Shown: piece after piece, positions 8,271-16,204 of the stretch
Layout of the letters: every line of letters begins with the position of its first letter
Position numbering within the stretch: the stretch's first letter is position 1
NCBI GenBank assembly: GCA_964505975.1
Contig: CAZDLW010000003.1
Location: forward strand, 20,835-84,834
Direction of reading: 5' to 3'
Source of the DNA: Gp6-AA40 sp964505975
GTDB taxonomy: Bacteria; Acidobacteriota; Vicinamibacteria; Vicinamibacterales; UBA2999
DNA: 64,000 nt
The notes under the pieces: generated by a model
What the model was told of the DNA's origin: nothing
The model's database searches: none
Seen by the model: the letters and a program-made list of their open reading frames with translations, nothing else
Made by a program: the position numbers and the translations under genes

Positions 8271-10127
8271 ATGACGGTACACGTTCTTGGAATCTCGGCC
8301 TTCTATCACGACTCGGCCGCGGCGATCCTGCGCGATGGCGAGATCGTGGCCGCCGCACAGGAGGAGCGCTTCACACGACAGAAGCACGACGCGCGATATC
8401 CGGAACATGCCATCGCGTTCTGTCTGGAGGCGGCGGGAGTGACCGCAGCCGACCTCGACGCCGTCGCCTTCTACGAGCGGCCGGTGGTGAAGCGCGAACG
8501 CTTGCTGGAGACGTATCTGGCGTGGGCCCCGAAAGGGTTCGAGCTGTTTCGCGAGTCGATGCCGAGATGGGCGCAGCACACGCTCGACGTGCCGGACCGG
8601 ATACGGGCCGGATTGCCCGGGTTTGGCGGCCGCGTCCATTGTGCCGATCACCACGAGTCCCACGCTGCCAGCGCGTTCTTTCCGGCGCCGTTCGACGAAG
8701 CGGCGATTCTGACCCTTGACGCCGTGGGCGAGTGGAGCACCAGCGCGATTGGCGTGGGCCGCGGATCGCGGATCGCCCTCACTCACGAACAACGGTTCCC
8801 GCATTCGCTCGGCTTGCTGTATTCCGCGTTCACGTACTACGCGGGGTTCCGCGTCAATTCCGGCGAATACAAGCTCATGGGGTTGGCGCCGTACGGGCAG
8901 CCCCGCTACGTGGATGTGATCTTGAAGCGGCTCGCGACACTGGCAGAGGACGGCTCGCTCGCGCTGGATATGCGGTACTTCGACTACGCCGCAGGCCTCA
9001 CGATGACGTCGCCGTCGTTCGAGGAGCTGTTCGGCGGCCCGGCGCGTGAGCCGGAAGCGTTGATCACGCAGAAGGAGATGGATCTGGCCGCGTCGGTGCA
9101 GGTCGTGTGCGAAGAGGCGATGCTGCGTGCGGCCCGTCACGTGCATGCCCTGACCGGGTTGCCAGACCTCGTGATGGCCGGCGGTGTTGCGCTGAACTGC
9201 GTGGCAAACGGCCGCCTGCTCCGTGAGGGGCCCTTCGAGCGGATCTGGATTCAGCCGGCGGCCGGCGACGCCGGGGGAGCGCTTGGGGCTGCGCTGCTCG
9301 TCTGGCACCATCACATGGGCCGGTCCAGGCAGCCGCAGTGTGGGGATGCGCAGAAGGGATCGCTGCTCGGACCGATGTTCCCCAACGACGACATCGGGCT
9401 GTTTCTCGACGCCATGGGGGCCACGTACGATCGCGTGGAGGACGAGACGGAGCTGCTGGATCGTGTCTCGCGCCTCATCGCGGATGAGAAGGTCGTCGGG
9501 TGGTTCCAGGGGCCGATGGAGTTCGGCCCCCGCGCGCTGGGCTGCCGCAGCATCATCGGTGATCCGCGCTCGCCGCGGATGCAACAGAAGATGAACGTCG
9601 CCATCAAGTTTCGCGAATCCTTTCGCCCGTTTGCGCCCTGTGTGCTGCGCGAGCATGCCGACGAGTACTTCGAGATGCGGGCTGGCGAGGAGAGCCCGTA
9701 CATGCTCTTTGTCGCACCGGTGCGGCCAGAGCACCGGACGCCAATGAGCGAGGCGGATCGACAGAAGATGGCGGACCCGGATCTCAGGATTCGGCTGTCG
9801 GTTCCGCGATCGACGCTGCCGGCCATCACGCACGTCGACTACTCGGCGCGAGTGCAGACCGTCGATGCTGGGCGTCACGGTCGCTTCTATCGGCTGATGC
9901 AGCGATTCCATGCGCTGACCGGTTGCCCGGTCGTCGTCAATACCAGCTTCAACATTCGCGGGGAGCCGATCGTGTGCACGCCCGAGGACGCGTATCGCTG
10001 TTTCATGGCGACCGATATGGACTGTCTCGTGCTGGAAGATCACATCCTATTGAAGGCGGATCAGGTGTTCAGCCTTCTGCCCGACATGGACGGCTATCGC
10101 AAGCGGTACTCGAGTGCCCTCGATTAG
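8271..10127 (+). CDS. NodU/CmcH-family carbamoyltransferase (full length)
   Basis: A 618-residue full-length carbamoyltransferase. The N-terminal ATPase-like domain has GISAFYHDSAAAIL at 7-20, EERFTRQKHD at 31-40 and the metal-binding His cluster DHHESHAASAFF at 126-137. The C-terminal domain has GPMEFGPRALGCRSI and NTSFNIRGEPIVCTPEDA. It closely matches the SxtI/NodU branch. The next gene is an SxtJ-like membrane protein that overlaps its stop by 14 bp, a pairing known from saxitoxin and other carbamoylation loci. The start at ATG 8271 directly precedes the conserved TVHVLGIS strand. It should carbamoylate a sugar of the exported glycan; the acceptor is not deducible. Confidence 0.95.
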   Translation: MTVHVLGISAFYHDSAAAILRDGEIVAAAQEERFTRQKHDARYPEHAIAFCLEAAGVTAADLDAVAFYERPVVKRERLLETYLAWAPKGFELFRESMPRWAQHTLDVPDRIRAGLPGFGGRVHCADHHESHAASAFFPAPFDEAAILTLDAVGEWSTSAIGVGRGSRIALTHEQRFPHSLGLLYSAFTYYAGFRVNSGEYKLMGLAPYGQPRYVDVILKRLATLAEDGSLALDMRYFDYAAGLTMTSPSFEELFGGPAREPEALITQKEMDLAASVQVVCEEAMLRAARHVHALTGLPDLVMAGGVALNCVANGRLLREGPFERIWIQPAAGDAGGALGAALLVWHHHMGRSRQPQCGDAQKGSLLGPMFPNDDIGLFLDAMGATYDRVEDETELLDRVSRLIADEKVVGWFQGPMEFGPRALGCRSIIGDPRSPRMQQKMNVAIKFRESFRPFAPCVLREHADEYFEMRAGEESPYMLFVAPVRPEHRTPMSEADRQKMADPDLRIRLSVPRSTLPAITHVDYSARVQTVDAGRHGRFYRLMQRFHALTGCPVVVNTSFNIRGEPIVCTPEDAYRCFMATDMDCLVLEDHILLKADQVFSLLPDMDGYRKRYSSALD

Positions 10128-10680
10128 GCCGCTGTCGCCGCTGGTGCTGTCTCTGCGCCGAGCGGATACCATCGCGTTCTGGCTGCTGGGCACGACTCTC
10201 GTGTGCGTATCGCTCGGGCTCGTTGCGGCCGTATGGGGCGCGCAGTCCCCCTGGTTGTGGGGAGCGGGTGGAGTCAGCGTGCTGGTGCCGGGGCTCGTCT
10301 GGGAGCCCTGGTTCGAGACCGGCGTCAAGGCCTGGAACAAAGGAGCGCGTCTGGTCGCATCCGCCCTCCGCACCTACGTCCTGATGGTGTGTTACTACGT
10401 GCTGGTCGGCGCTGTCAGCCGAGCCGGGGCGTCGAGACATGTGGCGCCCGAGCCGGCCCCAGTCGCCTCCCGGTGGGCCGCTCGACGGGGACGCGACAGC
10501 CGTGAGGATGGGGCGTTGCCGTCCATGGAAGAACGGTGGCGGCAGGAGCTCAACGCCTCCGCGCAGCGGCCGGGACAGGGCTGGGTCCTGTGCCTGTTTC
10601 CGTGCGTGTTCCTGTTGCGTCTCCTGGGTGAGGAAGGCCACGACGGCGTGCCGCCGTCGAGTACGTACACGCTCTATTAG
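10114..10680 (+). CDS. SxtJ-like membrane protein, possibly fused to a SxtK/DUF5989-like tail
   Basis: The GTG at 10114 overlaps the carbamoyltransferase stop at 10127. The 188-residue product has two or three membrane segments: roughly 19-41 (AFWLLGTTLVCVSLGLVAAV), 47-63, and 87-105 (RTYVLMVCYYVLVGAVSRAG). That matches SxtJ-type proteins found beside NodU/SxtI carbamoyltransferases. Residues 105-140 are a charged linker. The last 50 residues contain a hydrophobic stretch and end in STYTLY, reminiscent of the tiny SxtK/DUF5989 partner that normally ends in IYTLF. The SxtJ link is from context and topology; the SxtK resemblance is weak. Its biochemical role is unknown in all these systems. Confidence 0.6.
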   Translation: MPSIRPLSPLVLSLRRADTIAFWLLGTTLVCVSLGLVAAVWGAQSPWLWGAGGVSVLVPGLVWEPWFETGVKAWNKGARLVASALRTYVLMVCYYVLVGAVSRAGASRHVAPEPAPVASRWAARRGRDSREDGALPSMEERWRQELNASAQRPGQGWVLCLFPCVFLLRLLGEEGHDGVPPSSTYTLY

Positions 10681-10754
10681 CCGAGAGGAGGTCGAGTCTG
10701 TCGAGTTCCCTGACGCGTGCACTGCTTGCTGCTGTCGCGTTCGTTCCGGCAGTC

Positions 10755-11831
10755 GTGCTGCTCCTGCCGGCGTTGGCCGCGGCCCTCGCACTCTTTCTGT
10801 TCGCGGCGTGCGTGCGCACCCTCGGGCGCTTGCTCGAGCCGCGCTTCGTCTCGTGGACGGAGCTCATCGCGTTCGACCAGAAGCTGGGGTGGAAGCCTCG
10901 GCCCGCGCTGGACACGCATTATCTGGCCGATTACGACGACGTCTTCCGCATCGTGACCGATCGGGAGGGGTGGCCGGGACGCCGCTCCATCGAGGAGAGC
11001 CCGGTGGTGGTTATCGGGGATTCGTTCGCATTCGGGTACGGGATGGATACGCCCCGATCGTTCGCGGAGCTCTGTCAGGTGTCCGTGAAGGCCGTCGGCG
11101 CACCCGGCTACAGCATGGTCCATGGCGTACGCCTGATGGAGGAATTCGGATCCCGCCTGTCCGGGAAGCTCGTCGTCTGGTTCGTGTACCTGGAGAACGA
11201 TCTCCAGGACAACCTGGCGCCGGAGATGCGAGGGTACCGCACACCGTTCGTCAGACCGGCCCCTCGGGGCGGGTGGGAGATTGTCGACGATCACGTCTCA
11301 CCCGCCACATGGCATTCCTCTCGCCTCGATAGGCGACGGCTCTTTCCGACATTCTGTGTCCCGGGTCCTTTGGCCGATCGGGCGTATGCGGCCAGCGACT
11401 ACCTGATTTGTCGCGCGCACACAGCGTGCCACGGGGCCGGGGCCCATCTGGTGCTCGTGACCGTTCCGCATCCGATACAGCTGACCGCACCCGGTCGGGT
11501 GCGGCTGGCCGCCCTCAGCGGTAGTCCGGCGTCGTGCGACGCGACGCTGCCGGATCGCCGGATCGCCGAAAGTTGTCAATCGCGTGGTATTCCAATGGTG
11601 CCAGGTGCGGCCCGCCTGTCGTTCCGCCACTACAAGCGGCGTGAGGGCATTCACTGGAACGCACGGGGCCATCGCCGCATGGCGACGTTGCTCGATGAGC
11701 TGTACGGCAGCTTCACGTCGGGCACCCTGACCGCGCTCGTCCCCCACAGTGCTGCCGAACCTGCCTCGGTGTATGCCAGTGCAGACTGCAAGGGAGCGGC
11801 GGGCCCTCCCTCGCCCCTCTACCGGACGTGA
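10755..11831 (+). CDS. membrane-anchored SGNH/GDSL hydrolase-like protein
   Basis: SGNH-fold esterase or acyltransferase-like protein. Block I is VVVIGDSFAFGYG, with the nucleophile Ser in GDSF. Block II Gly lies in VGAPGYSMVHG, block III is VYLENDLQDN, and the block V His is in EGIHWNARGH. An N-terminal hydrophobic segment anchors it to the membrane. The GTG at 10755 is the first standard start, but the frame is open and hydrophobic back to about 10692. A strong Shine-Dalgarno sequence (AGAGGAGGT at 10684-10692) lies there with no ATG, GTG or TTG at the right distance, only CTG at 10698. The true start may therefore be CTG 10698. In this operon it could move or remove acyl groups on the glycan. 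Confidence 0.82.
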   Translation: MLLLPALAAALALFLFAACVRTLGRLLEPRFVSWTELIAFDQKLGWKPRPALDTHYLADYDDVFRIVTDREGWPGRRSIEESPVVVIGDSFAFGYGMDTPRSFAELCQVSVKAVGAPGYSMVHGVRLMEEFGSRLSGKLVVWFVYLENDLQDNLAPEMRGYRTPFVRPAPRGGWEIVDDHVSPATWHSSRLDRRRLFPTFCVPGPLADRAYAASDYLICRAHTACHGAGAHLVLVTVPHPIQLTAPGRVRLAALSGSPASCDATLPDRRIAESCQSRGIPMVPGAARLSFRHYKRREGIHWNARGHRRMATLLDELYGSFTSGTLTALVPHSAAEPASVYASADCKGAAGPPSPLYRT

Positions 11832-12871
11832 TGGAGCACAAGGACCGGAGTGTGACGGTCCGTCGAAGAGGCCCGGGGCTGGTGACGCTGGAGCTGCTCA
11901 CGAGAGCCTTCGCCCCCTCCTGCCGGACGTCGCGGCCCCCGTCCAAGACCGTAGCGATCGTCGTCCCCGTGTCGTCGCGGCCCGTACTGCTGCCGGAGGA
12001 AGAGATTGCGCTCCGCCATCTCTGTCACTTCCTCGGGCCGTACGACAAGTACTTCGCTGCCCCGATCGGGTCGCCCATTCGGCGTGACGGCTTCGAGACG
12101 AGTCAATTTCCCAGGAAATTCTTCGGCTCGCCGGTCGCCCACAATCACCTGGTCTTCTGGCCGGACTTCTATCGGACATTCGAGGAGTACGAGTACATTC
12201 TCATCTACCATCTCGACAGCCTCGTGTTCTCGGACGAACTGATGCGGTGGTGCAGAGCGGGGTGGGATTACATCGGCGCGCCGTGGCTTCCGTGCGCAGA
12301 CACGCCCTGGGTGAAAGAGGCGCGCGTCGGGAACGGGGGGTTCGCGCTGATGAAGGTGGAAAGCGTCCTCGACGTGCTCGACGCGCGATATCGACAGAAG
12401 CCGGCGTCGTACTGGGCCGACCTGCTGACCAGGAACGGGCGCTGGCTGCGACCCTTCTTCCGGACACTCGAGTGGCTGCAGCCCCGCCTCCCCCCGTGGG
12501 ACACCATGAGTCGCGTGACAGGCCGCTGGCGCGCCAGTGAGAACCCGACTGCATACGGGTACCACAACGACCTGTTCTGGGCGTACGAGGCGGCAGACTA
12601 TGTGCCTACCTTCAAGGTGGCACCGGTCGAGGATGGACTGCGGTTCGCATTCGAGGCGGCGCCGCGAACGTGCTTCGAGCTGAACGGCCGCCAGCTCCCT
12701 TTCGGCTGTCATGCCTGGACAAAGTTCGATCGCGGCTTCTGGGAGCCGCTCCTGTTGCCACCAGCGGGAACCGCTCCGGAGGCACAGCCGGAGTGGGTGC
12801 CCTCAGAAACGCCGTCCCCCGGCCCAGCACAGCCTCGGCCCCGCATCACTGACTCGCGAGCCGGAAGGTAG
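11831..12871 (+). CDS. DUF5672-family protein (glycosyltransferase-like)
   Basis: A 346-residue DUF5672 protein, recognised by the run FPRKFFGSPVAHNHLVF, then YEYILIYHLDSLVF followed by GWDYIGAPW and VGNGGFALMKV. The LDSL motif sits where a DXD-like metal site is expected, and the family is thought to be GT-A-like; the donor and acceptor are unknown. The ATG at 11831 shares its A with the stop of the SGNH gene, so the two are coupled. It is the last gene of the + strand operon; the following methyltransferase converges on it 15 bp away. The C-terminal 30 residues are Pro-rich. Confidence 0.8.
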   Translation: MEHKDRSVTVRRRGPGLVTLELLTRAFAPSCRTSRPPSKTVAIVVPVSSRPVLLPEEEIALRHLCHFLGPYDKYFAAPIGSPIRRDGFETSQFPRKFFGSPVAHNHLVFWPDFYRTFEEYEYILIYHLDSLVFSDELMRWCRAGWDYIGAPWLPCADTPWVKEARVGNGGFALMKVESVLDVLDARYRQKPASYWADLLTRNGRWLRPFFRTLEWLQPRLPPWDTMSRVTGRWRASENPTAYGYHNDLFWAYEAADYVPTFKVAPVEDGLRFAFEAAPRTCFELNGRQLPFGCHAWTKFDRGFWEPLLLPPAGTAPEAQPEWVPSETPSPGPAQPRPRITDSRAGR

Positions 12872-12886
12872 ACGATCCGTGTGTCT

Positions 12887-13801
12887 TCAGGCGATCCGCT
12901 GCAGCCACAGACTGGCGCCGGTGTTGTGCAGGAACAATGGCATCTCCGCTTCGAAGCGATCCCGATGAAAGTGCTCGAGATAGGTGTTGAAGAATACGAT
13001 GCGGTATGCGTAGTTGAACGTCAGGAAGGCGCGCACCATGTAGGCCTCGTTCCAGGCCCGTCCTTCGGCGACCCACTCACGAAAATACTCGAATGGGTAC
13101 GGCACATCGTGGACGTGAACGTACACACCTGCCGCAAGCGTGGGGAGCACCTCGGTGAGCAGGTAGACCACGTCGCTGCCGATCTTGGCGACATGGCTGG
13201 AGTCGATGAAGAGCATGTCGTTCGCCTCGAGCGTCGCGAACAGGGCCCGATCCACATGCTGTACCGGTGATGCGAGAAGCGTGATGCGGTTCCGGTCTTC
13301 TGCGCGGAGGACCGACAGCAGGCGGTCAGGATGGGGCTCGATGAAGGTACATTGGATGCGGCCATCGAAGAACAGCTCGTTCGTGTCGAGCATCAGCGCG
13401 GACGAGAAGCCAGAGCCGACCTCAATGATCCGCTGAGGACGTACGTGGCGCATCATGCAATACAGAGTGAGGCCGTCCGCGTGCGAGAACATCGGGTTCT
13501 CGAAGTAGTATCGCCGTCCTCCCGCCGAGAACGGCTGCTCATGGTAGTACGTCACGAAGTCGTCGAACAGTGCGAGCTGATCCGCTTCACGGAGGTCGAT
13601 GCCCGACAGCTCTGCCGGCACGCTCCACAAGCGAGAGGTCCGCAGCGACTGGTCGAAATCTGGCAGCGGCGAATAGAAGTGACCCGGTGGGACGAAGCCG
13701 CATCCTCGCAGCAGGGTCTCACGCTCCGCCAGGAGTCGAGCCGTTCCCGGCAGGTGCCGAGCGACGTACGCGGCGCACCGTTTCACGATTCTCTTCACCA
13801 T
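12887..13801 (-). CDS. class I SAM-dependent methyltransferase
   Basis: A 304-residue protein with a Rossmann methyltransferase core. Motif I is IIEVGSGFSSALML near residue 130. An acidic residue in TFIEPHPDRL ends beta 2. MLFIDSSHVAKIGSDVVYLL and VYVHVHDVPYPFEYF match Methyltransf_24-type enzymes, which often act on sugars in glycan loci. The first 120 residues form an extra helical region. It is divergent from the epimerase at 13878, with 76 bp between the starts, and converges with the DUF5672 gene. Substrate unknown. Confidence 0.82.
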   Translation of the reverse strand: MVKRIVKRCAAYVARHLPGTARLLAERETLLRGCGFVPPGHFYSPLPDFDQSLRTSRLWSVPAELSGIDLREADQLALFDDFVTYYHEQPFSAGGRRYYFENPMFSHADGLTLYCMMRHVRPQRIIEVGSGFSSALMLDTNELFFDGRIQCTFIEPHPDRLLSVLRAEDRNRITLLASPVQHVDRALFATLEANDMLFIDSSHVAKIGSDVVYLLTEVLPTLAAGVYVHVHDVPYPFEYFREWVAEGRAWNEAYMVRAFLTFNYAYRIVFFNTYLEHFHRDRFEAEMPLFLHNTGASLWLQRIA

Positions 13802-13877
13802 CTTCGATCATACCTGCCCGTCGTTTCACACCACGGGTCGGGATCGGGGCTCGGCTCGACGCCGGGCCGCACATGAT

Positions 13878-14933
13878 ATGCCCACGACGATCCTCATCAC
13901 CGGTTCGAATGGTCTGATCGGCTCTGAAATGGTCAAGCATTTCCACGGGCTCGGCTGGCGCGTCCATGGGATCGACAACAATATGCGGGCCGACTTCTTC
14001 GGGCCGCAGGGCGACACCCGGTGGAATCAACGGAGGCTCCAGCGCGAGTACCCCGGTTTCACGCATCATGAAACGGACGTGCGGGACCGTCAGGCGATGC
14101 TGGATCTGATGGCCGAGATCCAGCCGCGTGCCGTGCTGCATGCCGCCGCGCAGCCCAGCCACGATCTGGCGGCGAGCCGGCCGTTCGACGATTTCGACGT
14201 GAACGCCGTAGGGACGCTCAACCTGCTCGAGGCGGTGAGACGGTGCTGCCCGGAATCGCCGTTCGTGTATCTGTCGACCAACAAGGTATATGGAGACGCG
14301 CCCAACCGCATCAGGCTGAAGGAGCTCGAGACGCGCTGGGACTATGACGATCCGGCTTATGCGGACGGCATCGCCGAGGATTTCACCATCGACCAGTCGA
14401 AGCATTCGCTGTTTGGAGCCTCGAAAGTGGCAGCCGACATCATGGTTCAGGAGTACGGACGGTACTTCGGCATTCCGACGTGCTGCTTACGAGGCGGGTG
14501 TCTCACTGGTCCAAGCCATTCCGGAGTGGAGCTGCACGGCTTCCTGAGCTACCTGATCAAGCAGCACCTCGGCGGCGGCGTGTACTACGTGTACGGTTAC
14601 AAAGGCAAGCAGGTGCGGGACAACATCCATTCGTACGACGTGGCGCGGTTCGTCGAAGAGTTCCTGGCCGCACCCAGGTGCGCGGAAGTCTACAACCTCG
14701 GGGGGGGGCGCGAGAATTCGTGCTCGATTCTGGAGGCGTTCTCCCGGATCGAGGCGATCACCGGGAAGCCCGCCACGTGGCAATACGTAGACAAGGCGCG
14801 CGAAGGCGACCATATCTGCTACATCAGCAATCTGGACAGGATCCGGGCGCATTATCCGCGCTGGAGGATCACGAAGACTCTTGACGACATCTTCTTGGAA
14901 GTCGCCGCAGCGTGGGAAGAACGGGCCGTATGA
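13878..14933 (+). CDS. NAD-dependent sugar epimerase, CDP-paratose 2-epimerase-like, lacking the usual Tyr
   Basis: Extended short-chain dehydrogenase of 351 residues. The NAD-binding motif GSNGLIG is at 9-15, an acidic DNNMRADFFG segment follows, and LSTNKVYGD is at 132-140. DNNMR...FFG and the C-terminal half resemble CDP-paratose/tyvelose 2-epimerases. At the active site the usual YxxxK reads FGASK at 179-183, so the catalytic Tyr is Phe while the Lys is kept. I recall relatives with the same HSLFGASKVAAD run, so this is probably a feature of a subfamily rather than a lost enzyme. Its stop overlaps the following glycosyltransferase start as ATGA at 14930-14933. Confidence 0.85.
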   Translation: MPTTILITGSNGLIGSEMVKHFHGLGWRVHGIDNNMRADFFGPQGDTRWNQRRLQREYPGFTHHETDVRDRQAMLDLMAEIQPRAVLHAAAQPSHDLAASRPFDDFDVNAVGTLNLLEAVRRCCPESPFVYLSTNKVYGDAPNRIRLKELETRWDYDDPAYADGIAEDFTIDQSKHSLFGASKVAADIMVQEYGRYFGIPTCCLRGGCLTGPSHSGVELHGFLSYLIKQHLGGGVYYVYGYKGKQVRDNIHSYDVARFVEEFLAAPRCAEVYNLGGGRENSCSILEAFSRIEAITGKPATWQYVDKAREGDHICYISNLDRIRAHYPRWRITKTLDDIFLEVAAAWEERAV

Positions 14934-16024
14934 GCGTCCCTCGCGTGTCGATCTGTCTGCCGAACCGGAACACACGAGCGTACCTGGAAGAACGGATCGA
15001 GACCATCCTCGCCCAGACCTACACGAACTGGGAGCTGGTGGTCAGCGACAACCATTCCGACGACGGCGCGTGGGAATTGCTCGAGTCGGTGGCCCGGACT
15101 GACCATCGTGTGTCGCTCGCGCAGGCGCCACGAGAAGGGCTGTACGCCAACTGGAACCGGTGCCTCGAACGGGCTCGGGGGGAACTGATCTATATCGCCA
15201 CCAGCGACGACACCATGGCGACCGATTGTCTCGAAAGGCTGGTGGCCGCCCTGGATATCCACCCGGAGTGCGACATCGCCCATTGCCCGCTGCGCACGAT
15301 CGATGAGACCGGGCAGAATCTGCCCGAGTGGTGGTCCCAGGGCTCCGTGTTCGCCCTCAGCAGCGGCCCGCTTCTCGACGTGGCGCACGTACGGAAAGCG
15401 CCGTTCGACGGCCTGCTCCATCTGCTGGGAGGCTCCGTCTACGTCTCGATCACGCAGTTGCTCATCCGCCGCTCGTTGTTCGATCGCATCGGTTTCTTCG
15501 AATCGACCTGGCAATCGCTGGGCGACTTCAACTGGAACATGCGGGCCGGACTGGTCGCAAACACCGTCCACGTGCCGGATACGTGGGGCGGGTGGCGAAT
15601 TCATCGCAGTCAGGCGACGGCGGGTGCCGGAATTGGATCGGCGGATCATGCCCGTAGGATCGATGAGATGATCGAGCACGCGATTGATACGTGCAACGGG
15701 CTCCTGTCGCCGGTGGTTTCCGAGCAGCTGACGCGTCACTGGCAGCACGAGGCGAAGGCGTTTCGCTGTTACATGCGGGACATCGCCGATCATCGGACCT
15801 CCTTTGGCCAGAAGGCCTATATCCTTCGACGGGCGTTGGCCGGCTCTGCACCGGCCTGGCAGCACCTCAAGCTGCGCTTGCGTGGGCGCACATTGTTGGA
15901 TTGGGTGCGGACGCGTCTGGACGACGCGGGCGTCGGTCCGATGCTCGTGCCAGCGCTCGGGCCATCTTCCTGGCCCGCCGGTTCTCAGCGTGAACCGGTT
16001 CGAACCCTGAGCGGAAACGTATGA
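14930..16024 (+). CDS. GT2 family glycosyltransferase
   Basis: A 364-residue GT-A-fold glycosyltransferase. The start MSVPRVSICLPNRNTRAYLEE gives the first beta strand, VVSDNHSDDGAWELL the nucleotide-binding loop, and YIATSDDTM the metal-binding DXD-type motif. The C-terminal part is soluble with no membrane segment. The ATG at 14930 overlaps the epimerase stop, so it likely uses or extends a glycan with the sugar made by that epimerase; this is inferred from coupling only. A gap of 180 bp follows before the next gene, in which I see no gene. Confidence 0.87.
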   Translation: MSVPRVSICLPNRNTRAYLEERIETILAQTYTNWELVVSDNHSDDGAWELLESVARTDHRVSLAQAPREGLYANWNRCLERARGELIYIATSDDTMATDCLERLVAALDIHPECDIAHCPLRTIDETGQNLPEWWSQGSVFALSSGPLLDVAHVRKAPFDGLLHLLGGSVYVSITQLLIRRSLFDRIGFFESTWQSLGDFNWNMRAGLVANTVHVPDTWGGWRIHRSQATAGAGIGSADHARRIDEMIEHAIDTCNGLLSPVVSEQLTRHWQHEAKAFRCYMRDIADHRTSFGQKAYILRRALAGSAPAWQHLKLRLRGRTLLDWVRTRLDDAGVGPMLVPALGPSSWPAGSQREPVRTLSGNV

Positions 16025-16204
16025 GGCACACCCGTCTGTTGAGGCAGCTCCAGGGCTTCGACGCTTTCCAAGATATTCGGCTCCAGAGCAGAAGCGGCCA
16101 GTGTTGCGTTGGACACCGTGATGCCGCAAACGAGGTTGGCCACTTCATCGGTTCCGGGCGCTTCACTGCTTGAAGGCCAAAATCGGTACGCGCGTGGAGA
16201 TGTC

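Noticed and set aside
8163..10043. Long open frame of 626 codons on the - strand
   Set aside because: It is antisense to the clear carbamoyltransferase. The translation is Arg/His-rich without domains, as expected for the complement of a high-GC gene.
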